From Actinotalea alkalitolerans (GTDB lineage: Bacteria > Actinomycetota > Actinomycetes > Actinomycetales > Cellulomonadaceae): a DNA stretch of 64,000 nt. A model generated the notes under the pieces. It was not told the origin of the DNA. It ran no database searches and saw only the letters and a program-made list of their open reading frames with translations. Location of the stretch: positions 173,486-237,485 of the forward strand of contig NZ_JAMBPP010000007.1 of assembly GCF_023369855.1 (NCBI RefSeq), written 5' to 3'. This document shows, in pieces, positions 36,553 to 45,297 of the stretch (its first letter is position 1; each line of letters starts with the position of its first letter). The position numbers and the translations under genes are program-made.

Positions 36553-37341
36553 GTGAGGCGAGTCCTGGCCCTGACGCTGCTCGTCGTGACGCTCCTCATG
36601 AGCGCCACGGTCGGGCAGGCGGCCTCCCTGGGTGTGCGTGCAGGCTCCCTCGACACCTTCAGCCTCACCGGCCGGTGCACGGACCAGGTGGTCGCGGTGC
36701 GCGCCGGTGCGGTGTCCGCCGGTTCGGCGTCCTCGGTGGTGCTGACGGTCCCCGCCGGCTGCCACGGCCTGTCCGGCACGCTGCGCCTGGTCGGTGCCGC
36801 GGGGGCGCTGGCCGGCACGGACTCGATATTCACCCTGCCCTCCACCGGCGCCGAGGTCACGATCGCCGTTCCGGGCTACGTGGCGGCCGACGTGGTCCGG
36901 GTGGCCCTCCTGGTGGGGGGCTGGGGACTGCCGACGGCGTGGAGCCACACGCCGACGTCCCCGCCCACCGCACCCGCGATCAGCTGCACGACCAGCGACC
37001 CCAGCCGACCCTGCACGGCAGAGGTGACCCGTCTGGACGCCTGGAGCGGTGCCTACAACGTCTACGTCAAGGTGGCCGACGCCCGCGCGACCAACGCCAA
37101 CAACCCGGTGACGTGGACCGTGACGATGAACTTCGCCGACCCGACGTACCCCTTCGTGCCCAAGGCGATGGACTCCGACGGTGGCGTGGTCGCCACGAGC
37201 ACCTGCGCCCAGATGCCTCTGCTCACCCTGGGCGGGACCACGGCGTGGTGGGACTTCGACGAGCTGCGCAAGAGCACGGTGCGCTCGTTCTACCTGCAGG
37301 CCCGGCCGGCCGGCTCGGGCAACCTGATCACCTGCCCCTGA
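36553..37341 (+). CDS. Exported protein C with N-terminal region like proteins A and B
   Basis: The 262-residue product starts at a GTG with GAGGAG upstream and has a signal peptide of about 24 residues. Its N-terminal region (AASLGVRAGSL, then Cys42 and Cys70) resembles the start of protein A (AAQLNVNSASL) and is followed by a similar strand pattern, so it may carry a related domain to about residue 120. The rest, beginning after a proline/threonine linker (HTPTSPPTAPA), has four more cysteines and aromatic residues. No catalytic motif is visible. It follows the signal-peptidase gene by 61 bases. Confidence 0.75.
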   Translation: MRRVLALTLLVVTLLMSATVGQAASLGVRAGSLDTFSLTGRCTDQVVAVRAGAVSAGSASSVVLTVPAGCHGLSGTLRLVGAAGALAGTDSIFTLPSTGAEVTIAVPGYVAADVVRVALLVGGWGLPTAWSHTPTSPPTAPAISCTTSDPSRPCTAEVTRLDAWSGAYNVYVKVADARATNANNPVTWTVTMNFADPTYPFVPKAMDSDGGVVATSTCAQMPLLTLGGTTAWWDFDELRKSTVRSFYLQARPAGSGNLITCP

Positions 37342-37357
37342 CGGGCCGCGAAGCCTC

Positions 37358-38215
37358 TCAGCCGACGGGTCCGAGCACCGGTCGCTTGGCCGCGCGGCGG
37401 TCGCCCGACGACTGACCGCGGAGCCGACGGGTCGCCCACGGGTAGGCGTGGGTGCGCAGCCACTGGGCGTCCTGACGGATCCGCTCGGTGCGCCGCAGCG
37501 GCGGCAGCGGCGTCAACGGGTCGTCCCACGCCGCGTCGTCGGGGTCGAGCCCCAGGGCCACCAGGGCGGCCTGGGCGACGCGCCGGTGGCCCTCGGTGGT
37601 CAGGTGGATCCGGTCAGGGCTCCACATCCGCCAGTCGCGCAGCGAGCGCATGCCCCACACGTCCAGGACGTGGGCGTCGTGGCGCCGGGCGATCGACCAC
37701 ACGTGGGAGTTGAGCGTCGCGACGCGACCGCGGGTGCGGCGCATCACCGGGCTGTCCTTGGCGTCCATGCCGGTGGCGAGCAGCACGTCGGCCCCGGCGC
37801 GGCGCAGCCGGACGACCGCCTGCTCGAGCCGGGCGGCCATGGCGTCCGGGTCCGCCGCGGGGCGGAGCAGGTCGTTGCCTCCGCCCACCAGGCTCACCAG
37901 GTCGGGCTCGAGGCCCAGCGCCGTGGGGACCTGCTCGGTGAGGATGGGACCGAGCAGGCGCCCCCGGACCGCGAGGTTGGCGTACCGCAGCTCGTCCCCG
38001 GGAGTGCGCTCGGCGAGGTGCTGCGCCAGGAGGTCGGCCCACCCCCGGCACGGTGCAGCGGGCTCGGCCGTGCCGGCGTCGGACGGCGGTTCTCCTCCGG
38101 GGAGGTCCCACAAGCCCTCGGTGAAAGAGTCGCCCAGCGCGACGTAGCGACGCCAGGGCGAGTCCTTTCGGTCGGGGATGCGGTCCGGATAGGCCTTCGA
38201 GCGGGTGAAATCCAC
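37358..38215 (-). CDS. SGNH/GDSL-family hydrolase
   Basis: The product has the SGNH esterase blocks: ALGDSFTEG with the catalytic serine near the N-terminus, the glycine in ANLAVRG, GGGNDLL with the asparagine, and DRIHLTTEGH with the Asp-x-x-His pair. No signal peptide is seen, so it should be cytoplasmic, and the substrate (lipid, acyl or acetyl ester) is unknown. The start is uncertain: the GTG at 38215 gives 285 residues, a GTG/ATG further up to 38251 is open. It converges on protein C and is divergent from the riboswitch transcript. Confidence 0.85.
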   Translation of the reverse strand: MDFTRSKAYPDRIPDRKDSPWRRYVALGDSFTEGLWDLPGGEPPSDAGTAEPAAPCRGWADLLAQHLAERTPGDELRYANLAVRGRLLGPILTEQVPTALGLEPDLVSLVGGGNDLLRPAADPDAMAARLEQAVVRLRRAGADVLLATGMDAKDSPVMRRTRGRVATLNSHVWSIARRHDAHVLDVWGMRSLRDWRMWSPDRIHLTTEGHRRVAQAALVALGLDPDDAAWDDPLTPLPPLRRTERIRQDAQWLRTHAYPWATRRLRGQSSGDRRAAKRPVLGPVG

Positions 38216-38222
38216 CGTGCCA

Positions 38223-38240
38223 GTGTGCTCCGAAGCACAC
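38223..38240. repeat. Short perfect hairpin before the GDSL gene
   Basis: GTGTGCT (38223-38229) pairs with AGCACAC (38234-38240) around a CCGA loop; on the minus strand the loop is TCGG. It lies eight bases upstream of the GDSL start in the divergent region and could be an operator or affect translation of that gene. Confidence 0.4.
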
Positions 38241-38309
38241 CAAGGGCCCAAACCGGACGCCTCGCCGTCGCGGGCGGTAGACGCGGACCCGGGGGTGGGT
38301 CATCCTGGG

Positions 38310-38392
38310 CAGGTCAGCGACAAGCAGGCAAACCCGTTGCAAGGCGGGGACGCAAAGCCACGGGACCCTCAGGGTCAGCCGGGTTACCGAAC
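38310..38392 (+). ncRNA. Cyclic di-GMP-I riboswitch (GEMM-I)
   Basis: The GEMM-I core is present in order: GGCAAACC (38327-38334), a P2 stem CCCGTT/GGCGGG closed by a GCAA tetraloop (38333-38348), GGGACGCAAAGCC (38347-38359), a P3 hairpin GACCC/GGGTC (38364-38376), and GGGTTACCGA (38381-38390). The GNRA loop and its receptor region match the known aptamer. The base just before CAAACC is G, the state of c-di-GMP-selective aptamers, while cGAMP-selective variants have A there. It is oriented toward a short ORF and exported protein B. Confidence 0.93.
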
Positions 38393-38407
38393 GACAACGA
38401 GGCCCTC

Positions 38408-38500
38408 ATGAGCACACCACGGACCACCTGGTCCCGCTCCACCTGGCCGGCGCACTACGTGCCCCCGCAGATCAGCGTCCGAGGTCATCGGACCCCCTGA
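38408..38500 (+). CDS. Possible 30-codon ORF directly after the riboswitch
   Basis: An ATG 16 bases after the aptamer opens a 30-codon frame ending in TGA at 38498-38500. GAGG lies five bases before the ATG. The peptide is rich in T, R, P and W (for example TTWSRSTWPAHYVPPQ) and has no signal sequence or known family. Third codon positions are mostly G or C, which is consistent with coding but also with the local base composition. It could be a leader peptide, a real small protein, or chance. Confidence 0.35.
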   Translation: MSTPRTTWSRSTWPAHYVPPQISVRGHRTP

Positions 38501-38520
38501 TCCTTCACGCATGACACCCG

Positions 38521-38575
38521 CCCCTGGTCGCAGGACGTGACCGCAGGGGGCACCACCGGACACGGACGTCCGGTG
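38521..38575 (+). promoter_or_regulatory. Two hairpins between the riboswitch ORF and exported protein B
   Basis: The first pairs CCCCTG with CAGGGG (38521-38526 with 38544-38549) with GTC/GAC inside; the second pairs CACCGGAC with GTCCGGTG (38554-38561 with 38568-38575). They stand 37 bases before the ATG of protein B and could form the switch's expression platform. No T tract follows, so Rho-independent termination is not evident. Confidence 0.45.
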
Positions 38576-38611
38576 AAGGAAGTCACCATCTCGGACCCAG
38601 GAGGGGGACAG

Positions 38612-39028
38612 ATGAGCAGTCGCAAGAACCGCCAGGCGGTTGCCGTCGCGCTGTGCGCCGTCGCCCTCGTCGGTCTACGGGCCGCGTCCGCGGCCGGCAC
38701 GGACCTCGAGGGTCCGTTCTTCTCTGTGGGCGGTGACGCTGCCACCGAGCAGTGCAACGACTCGCAGATCACCATCGACTACGACGTCGCCTACGACGCC
38801 GCGCTCAAGGGGTACGGGGTATCTGCCGCCCGGCTGTCGGGGCTGGACGAGCAGTGCCAGGGGTACGACGTCGTCGTCTCCCTCAACGGGCCCGGGGGGG
38901 CTCCGTTGGCCGAGATCACCGCTGAGGTGCGCGCGCCGCAGATGGACGTCGTGGTACCGGCATCGACGCCGGTGGGTGCGGACCAGCTCACGGGGGTGAG
39001 CGTCGTGCTCCGGGAGGTCGGGGACTAG
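38612..39028 (+). CDS. Small exported Cys-pair protein B (downstream of c-di-GMP riboswitch)
   Basis: The 138-residue product has a strong ribosome site (GGAGGGGG), a basic start (SSRKNRQ) and a hydrophobic signal ending near AASAAG. The mature domain has Cys48 and Cys82, 34 residues apart as in protein A, followed by GYD and then APLAEIT and GVSVVL, so A and B are paralogs. It ends in a four-base convergent overlap with ung. Transcription from the riboswitch would reach it, so its amount may follow c-di-GMP. Function unknown; an extracellular structural role is my inference. Confidence 0.8.
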   Translation: MSSRKNRQAVAVALCAVALVGLRAASAAGTDLEGPFFSVGGDAATEQCNDSQITIDYDVAYDAALKGYGVSAARLSGLDEQCQGYDVVVSLNGPGGAPLAEITAEVRAPQMDVVVPASTPVGADQLTGVSVVLREVGD

Positions 39029-39741
39029 TCCTCGGCCGTCGTGACGTGGTGCCGCCCCGTGGGGACGGGGCGGCACCAGTCCACGGCAGGCGCGCCCTGC
39101 GCCACGAGCAACCGGTTGACCTGCGAGAACGGGCGCGAGCCGAAGAACCCGCGCGAGGCGGACAGCGGGCTGGGGTGCGCGCTCGCCACGACCGGCACCG
39201 CGCCCAGTGCGGGGGTCAGGCGCTGAGCGTCTCGTCCCCACAGCACCGCGACGAGCGGTCCGCCGCGCTCGACGAGTGCGGCGATCGCGCGGTCGGTGAT
39301 CTTCTCCCACCCGAGCCCACGGTGGGACCCCGGGGTGCCCTCACGCACGGTCAGCACCCTGTTGAGCAGCAGGACCCCCTGGTCGGCCCAGCCGGTGAGG
39401 TCGCCCGACGGGCCGGGGGTGCCGCCGACGTCGTCGGCCAGCTCGCGGTAGACGTTCTGCAGCGACCGGGGCAGGGGCCGGACGTGCGGTGCGACGGAGA
39501 ACGCCAGGCCCGTCGCGTGGCCACGGGTGGGATAGGGGTCCTGCCCGACCACGAGCACCCGAACCTGCGCCATCGGACGGTGCATGGCCCGCAGCACGTC
39601 GGACGGTGCGGGCAGGTACGGTCTTCCGGCGGCGACCTCGCCGCGCAGCGCGTCACCGATGCTGCGCAGCCGCGGTTCGACCGGGGCGAGGGCCTCGGCC
39701 CAGTCGGGGGCGACGAGCTCGTCGAGCGGGAGGCGGGCCAT
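39025..39741 (-). CDS. ung: Uracil-DNA glycosylase
   Basis: This family 1 glycosylase removes uracil from DNA at the start of base excision repair. The product is 238 residues. The catalytic water-activating Asp68 is in [17 protein letters not shown], and the DNA-intercalation loop is [29 protein letters not shown] is also conserved. The ATG at 39741 fits the family length. It converges on exported protein B with a shared CTAG at the stop codons. Confidence 0.96.
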   Translation of the reverse strand: MARLPLDELVAPDWAEALAPVEPRLRSIGDALRGEVAAGRPYLPAPSDVLRAMHRPMAQVRVLVVGQDPYPTRGHATGLAFSVAPHVRPLPRSLQNVYRELADDVGGTPGPSGDLTGWADQGVLLLNRVLTVREGTPGSHRGLGWEKITDRAIAALVERGGPLVAVLWGRDAQRLTPALGAVPVVASAHPSPLSASRGFFGSRPFSQVNRLLVAQGAPAVDWCRPVPTGRHHVTTAED

Positions 39742-39828
39742 CCCGGCAGGCTACGCGGGCGGGTGGCGCGGTCACGTGCCCTGGTCCCGGCGGGCGTCGG
39801 GTGGAGGGGTGCGGCCGACCCGCCCGAG

Positions 39829-39860
39829 GAATGACATGGCTGTCATTCGGCGGCTAGCAT
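39829..39860 (+). promoter_or_regulatory. Promoter of the DUF3263 gene with overlapping palindrome
   Basis: GAATGACA (39829-39836) and TGTCATTC (39841-39848) form a perfect 8+8 inverted repeat. It covers a -35-like ATGACA (39831-39836); a -10 box TAGCAT lies at 39855-39860, an 18-base spacer. Its AT-rich arms stand out. A repressor bound here would block polymerase. Confidence 0.55.
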
Positions 39861-39898
39861 GGCCCTCGGACCATCGACCCGATCCGCTGGAGGACCGC

Positions 39899-40204
39899 AT
39901 GGACGCCACGGCGACCGCCACGCTGAGCAGCCCTGACCGCACGACGGTCGGTGCCGAGCTCTCCGAGCGTGACCAGCAGATCCTCGCCTTCGAGCGGCAG
40001 TGGTGGAAGTACGCGGGCGCCAAGGAGCAGGCCGTCCGTGAGCTGTTCGAGATGTCGGCCACCCGGTACTACCAGGTGCTCAACGCGTTGATCGACTCCC
40101 CGGCGGCGCTGGCCCACGACCCGATGCTGATCAAGCGGCTGCGCAGGATGCGCTCCTCGCGTCAGCGAGCACGGACCGCGCGTCGTCTGGGCGTCGAGGG
40201 CTGA
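39899..40204 (+). CDS. DUF3263 family protein
   Basis: The 101-residue product matches the actinobacterial DUF3263 family: LSERDQQILAFERQWWKYAGAKEQAVRELFEMS, only partly cited, followed by TRYYQVLNALID and a basic end (RLRRMRSSRQRARTARR). The helical layout with a basic tail suggests a DNA-binding helix-turn-helix protein, which is an inference. The ATG at 39899 has GGAGGA seven bases ahead; the open frame upstream overlaps ung. A palindrome covers its promoter, which would fit autoregulation. Confidence 0.9.
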   Translation: MDATATATLSSPDRTTVGAELSERDQQILAFERQWWKYAGAKEQAVRELFEMSATRYYQVLNALIDSPAALAHDPMLIKRLRRMRSSRQRARTARRLGVEG

Positions 40205-40222
40205 TCCGGGACCGCGACCGGC

Positions 40223-40228
40223 TAGCCT
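40223..40228 (+). promoter_or_regulatory. -10 box of the LytR_C gene (leaderless)
   Basis: TAGCCT ends seven bases before the GTG at 40236, a leaderless arrangement. Confidence 0.45.
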
Positions 40229-40235
40229 GTCCGCC

Positions 40236-40844
40236 GTGAGCAAGGCGCGGTACCCCCACCCCCAGGACGAGTTCGACGTCGTGTCGGACGGCCCTCGTGG
40301 GTCCCATCGCGCCCCCAGGTCGGCCGTGACCCGGTGGTGGCCGTTCCTGGCCGTCCTCGTGGTGCTCCCTGTCCTGGCCTACGGGTTGGTGACGTGGTGG
40401 TCGGACTGGGACGGATCCCCGGACAGCCTGCCCTCGGTGTTCACCCAGGACGAGCCCTCCGAGGCCCCGGAGACCACCGACGACCCGACCGCGGAGGAGC
40501 CCGGCGAGGCAGCCGAGGACCCCGTGGTGGAGGAGCCGGTCGAGCCCGAGGTCCCTGCGCCGGACGTCGACCTCGCCCGTGCGGTCCAGGTCATGAACGG
40601 GACGGGCGCCTCGGGACTGGCCGCAGGCGGCCGGGAGCGCCTCGAGGCTGCCGGGTTCACCGCCGTCACCACCGGGAACTGGCAGGAGCGCCCGGATGTC
40701 TCGGTCGTCTACTACCCGACCGAGCAGGACGTGACCACGGCCCAGACGGTGGCGGCGAGCCTGGGCATCACGACGGTCGAGGAGTCGGCCGAGATCGCGG
40801 GCGACGTCGTGACAGCCGTGCTGGCGGCGGACTACACACCCTGA
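40236..40844 (+). CDS. LytR C-terminal domain membrane protein
   Basis: The 202-residue product has a cytoplasmic N-terminus, one transmembrane helix (about residues 33-52), an acidic proline/glutamate-rich linker (about residues 58-110), and a C-terminal LytR_C domain (VQVMNGTGASGLAAGGRERLEAAGF onward). LytR_C domains are found outside the cell with cell-wall attachment enzymes, but the catalytic LytR-CpsA-Psr domain is absent here. It directly follows the DUF3263 gene, a pairing seen in actinobacteria; function is unestablished. Confidence 0.85.
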   Translation: MSKARYPHPQDEFDVVSDGPRGSHRAPRSAVTRWWPFLAVLVVLPVLAYGLVTWWSDWDGSPDSLPSVFTQDEPSEAPETTDDPTAEEPGEAAEDPVVEEPVEPEVPAPDVDLARAVQVMNGTGASGLAAGGRERLEAAGFTAVTTGNWQERPDVSVVYYPTEQDVTTAQTVAASLGITTVEESAEIAGDVVTAVLAADYTP

Positions 40845-40926
40845 CCGGCCCGTCCCCGTTCGCCTCTCGGGCGGCGCTCCCCCACGATGGGAGGGGCCGC
40901 AGCACCCCCGAGCAGGAAGGCGGACC

Positions 40927-42399
40927 ATGGGTCAGGCACGTGCGAGCCATGACGTCGTCGTCGTGGGGTCCGGGCCCAACGGGCTGTCCGCGGCGGTGAC
41001 CCTGGCCCGGTCGGGTCTGTCGGTCGTCGTGCTGGAGGGTCAGCCCACCTCGGGTGGTGGCGCCCGCACCGTCGACCTGGGGATGGACCCGTCGGTGCGC
41101 CACGACCTCTGCTCCGCGGTGCACCCCATGGCCCTCGCCTCGCCGTTCTACCGCCGCTTCGACCTGCGTGCGCGCGGGGTCGAGCTCTGCACGCCGGAGA
41201 TCTCCTACGCCCAGCCCCTGGCCGACGGCGATGCGGGGGTGGCCTACCAGGACCTGGGCCGCACCGCGGCGGCCCTGGGGCCTGACGGGGACGCCTGGAC
41301 CGGTCTGATGGGACCCCTGGTCGAGCACGCCGACGCGGTGGTCGCCCTGATCATGGGTGACCACCGTCAGGTCCCCCGGGAGGTGCGCACCGCGGTGCGT
41401 TTCGGTCTGCGGACCCTCGAGCAGGGCCTGTCGGCCACCTGGGGCAGACGGTTCTCCGGGCAGCGGGCCCCCGCCCTGCTGACCGGGGTCGCCGCGCACG
41501 CCACGACGCCGCTGCCCTCGCTCGCCGCGGCGGGTACGGCGCTCCTGCTGGGTTCGCTGGCCCACACCACGGGCTGGAGCGTGCCGCGAGGAGGGACGCA
41601 GCGGATCACCGACGCCCTGGTCGCCGACCTGGTGGCCCACGGGGGCGAGATCGTCGTGGACCGACCGGTGGCCTCTCGCGCTGATCTCCCCGTGGCACGG
41701 GCGTACCTCTTCGACACGGCCCCGGGACTGGTCGCGCAGGTGATGGGCGACCGGATGCCGACCCGGAACGAGCGAGGCTTCCGGCGATACCGGCACGGCA
41801 ACGCTGCCGCCAAGGTCGACTTCGTGCTCTCCGGCCCCGTCCCGTGGAGCAACGCCGCGGTCGCGCGCGCGGGAACGGTGCACGTCGGGGGCAGCCGGGA
41901 GCAGATGCAGGCCGCGGAGCACGCCGTCGCCCACGGCCGGCACGCGTCGCGCCCGGTCGTCCTGGTGAGCGACCCGGCGGTCAGCGACCCCTCCCGCCTG
42001 GGCGCGGGAGGGACGCGGCCGCTGTGGACCTACGCTCACGTCCCGGCAGGCTCGACCCTCGACCCGACCGAGGTCGTCACGGCCCAGATCGAGCGCTACG
42101 CCCCGGGCTTCCGCGACGTGGTCCTGGACTCGCGGAGCATCCCCGCGTCGCGCATGGCCGAGCACAACGCGAACTACGTCGGCGGCGACATCTCCACCGG
42201 AGCGGTGACCCTGCCACGGATGCTCGGCGGGCCGGTGCCCGTGTGGGACCCCTACGCCACCGGGGCCGACGGCGTCTTCCTCTGCTCGGCGGCGGTGCCC
42301 CCGGGTCCCGGCGTGCACGGGATGGGCGGCTGGCACGCTGCGCGTCGCGTGCTCCGTCAGGTCTTCGGGATCATGGTGCCTCCCGACCTGAGCCCGTGA
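40927..42399 (+). CDS. FAD-dependent oxidoreductase (phytoene desaturase-like)
   Basis: The 490-residue product opens with a dinucleotide-binding fold, [22 protein letters not shown], then [18 protein letters not shown], the layout of phytoene desaturase-like and polyamine-oxidase-like flavoproteins. The C-terminal [15 protein letters not shown] contacts FAD in this group. No carotenoid genes are nearby, so it is probably a CrtI-related oxidoreductase of other function. AGGAAGG precedes the ATG. It stands alone before the groEL control region. Confidence 0.85.
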   Translation: MGQARASHDVVVVGSGPNGLSAAVTLARSGLSVVVLEGQPTSGGGARTVDLGMDPSVRHDLCSAVHPMALASPFYRRFDLRARGVELCTPEISYAQPLADGDAGVAYQDLGRTAAALGPDGDAWTGLMGPLVEHADAVVALIMGDHRQVPREVRTAVRFGLRTLEQGLSATWGRRFSGQRAPALLTGVAAHATTPLPSLAAAGTALLLGSLAHTTGWSVPRGGTQRITDALVADLVAHGGEIVVDRPVASRADLPVARAYLFDTAPGLVAQVMGDRMPTRNERGFRRYRHGNAAAKVDFVLSGPVPWSNAAVARAGTVHVGGSREQMQAAEHAVAHGRHASRPVVLVSDPAVSDPSRLGAGGTRPLWTYAHVPAGSTLDPTEVVTAQIERYAPGFRDVVLDSRSIPASRMAEHNANYVGGDISTGAVTLPRMLGGPVPVWDPYATGADGVFLCSAAVPPGPGVHGMGGWHAARRVLRQVFGIMVPPDLSP

Positions 42400-42521
42400 C
42401 CGGCGCTGGCCCGGCGGGCCGCGCACGCCCTGCCAGGTGCCCTGCCGTGCCGGGCGGGCGGTCGCAGGTTTGCGCCGTGAGCGATGCGGGACGGACGGGC
42501 TGTCCCCAGGAGGCGGTCCTG

Positions 42522-42548
42522 CTTGCACTCTCCGGTGCCGAGTGCCAA
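42522..42548. promoter_or_regulatory. CIRCE element 1 (HrcA operator) of groEL
   Basis: CTTGCACTC, nine bases, then GAGTGCCAA. This is close to the CIRCE consensus TTAGCACTC-N9-GAGTGCTAA. hrcA is not in the window. Confidence 0.85.
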
Positions 42549-42555
42549 TAATGAG

Positions 42556-42582
42556 TTAGCACTCTCGACCCGAGAGTGACAG
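42556..42582. promoter_or_regulatory. CIRCE element 2 (HrcA operator) of groEL
   Basis: TTAGCACTC, nine bases, then GAGTGACAG. The left arm is a perfect match to the consensus and the right arm diverges at its end. It lies seven bases after element 1. A CCGGCGG/CCGCCGG hairpin (42613-42633) follows in the leader. Confidence 0.85.
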
Positions 42583-42663
42583 AAACGATCGGTCCTGGTG
42601 AGGCCAGGATACCGGCGGGACATGACCGCCGGCAGCCTGGCCGTCCGTCGCGGGCGCCTGTGA

Positions 42664-44328
<1,665 letters not shown>

Positions 44329-44365
44329 TCTCACCGATCAGCGTCTGAACCACCGCACGACCAAC

Positions 44366-44395
44366 GGCGGGCGTCTCCTTCGGGAGGCGCCCGCC
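44366..44395 (+). terminator. groEL terminator
   Basis: A 13-base-pair stem GGCGGGCGTCTCC/GGAGGCGCCCGCC with a TTCG tetraloop lies 37 bases after the groEL stop. One G-T pair interrupts it. The tail GCTCGTCTGTCC is only moderately T-rich. Confidence 0.8.
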
Positions 44396-44482
44396 GCTCG
44401 TCTGTCCGGGGACGGCTGGCTCCCGTCCGGGCACGGCTGGTGCGGCCAGGATCTGGCGCGTGCGCGGGCGTGAGCGCGGCAG

Positions 44483-44752
44483 TCAGCCGCGTCGGTCGCG
44501 GGCCGTGACCCGCAGGCCGGAGGCGCGCAGCCGGCGCACCAGGTCGCGTGAGTCGACCAGCACCGCCCCGAGCGCGATGAGGTCGCCGTACCGCTCGGCA
44601 GGGACGTCGTAGTGGTCGAGGTCGAAGCCGCGACGCGGGATGCCCGCCCGGGTCGCGAAGGTGTGGAGCTCCTCGAGCGAGGCGTCGCTGACCAGGTGTC
44701 CCCACACGCGCCCGTGCCGGGGCCACAGGGGCGGGTCGACCAGGATGCTCAT
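44483..44752 (-). CDS. DUF4031 family protein
   Basis: The 89-residue product matches the small DUF4031 family: MSILVDPPLWPRHGRVWGHLVSDASLEELHTFA, partly cited, then PRRGFDLDHYDVP and a short basic end. Conserved Asp, His and Tyr residues suggest a metal- or nucleotide-binding site, but no function is established. The ATG at 44752 is the only start that begins at the conserved IL(V)DPP. It converges on groEL beyond its terminator; 161 bases without a visible gene separate it from the WXG100 gene. Confidence 0.85.
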   Translation of the reverse strand: MSILVDPPLWPRHGRVWGHLVSDASLEELHTFATRAGIPRRGFDLDHYDVPAERYGDLIALGAVLVDSRDLVRRLRASGLRVTARDRRG

Positions 44753-44913
44753 CCTCGGCGTCCGGGTGCCGGGCTGCCGAGGGATCCCGCGTCGGTCAGG
44801 ACGTGCAGCCGGGTGCTCTCGATGTCCATGGCCCGATCCAACACCCCGGTCGCTGACGGTGCCCGCCGGCCGGGTCCGAGCCGGCCGCCCAGCGGGCTCG
44901 GACCCGCCGGCGA

Positions 44914-45204
44914 TCAGCGGAGGAAGAGCCGGGCAGCCTGCTGCTCGGCCTCGGCGTAGTGCGTCGCGGCACTGTTCAGGGCCATGGTGATCTGGTCGAG
45001 CGAGGACTCGACCCGCTGCTGGGTCGCGGACCAGTCCGCCACCACACCGCCGAAGGCGGTGGCTGCCGAGCCTCGCCAGCCGCCCTGCAGCTCGGTCAGG
45101 TGCCGCATCAGTGCGGCGACCTCGGCGCGGATCAGGGTCACCGAGCTGTTGGCCGCCGCGCCGGCCTGTGCCACCTGCGCGCTGTCGACCTCGTACCTGG
45201 TCAT
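44914..45204 (-). CDS. WXG100/ESAT-6-like protein
   Basis: The 96-residue product has the WXG100 layout: two helices joined at a WxG turn, here GWRGSA with Trp43-Arg-Gly45. WXG100 proteins are small dimers, many exported by type VII secretion. No ESX secretion gene and no partner WXG100 gene lies in the window, and the C-terminal YxxxD/E export signal is not clear (YAEAEQQ is near). Ribosome site GGAGGAGGA and a minus-strand TAGCGT -10 box (45235-45240) precede the ATG at 45204. Confidence 0.88.
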   Translation of the reverse strand: MTRYEVDSAQVAQAGAAANSSVTLIRAEVAALMRHLTELQGGWRGSAATAFGGVVADWSATQQRVESSLDQITMALNSAATHYAEAEQQAARLFLR

Positions 45205-45297
45205 GGGTCCTCCTCCTGGGTCGTGGAGGGACCGACGCTAGGTGGGTGCGCCCGCCGGTCTCGGCCGGGACCGGTCGCACCGGGACCGACCGTGCCG

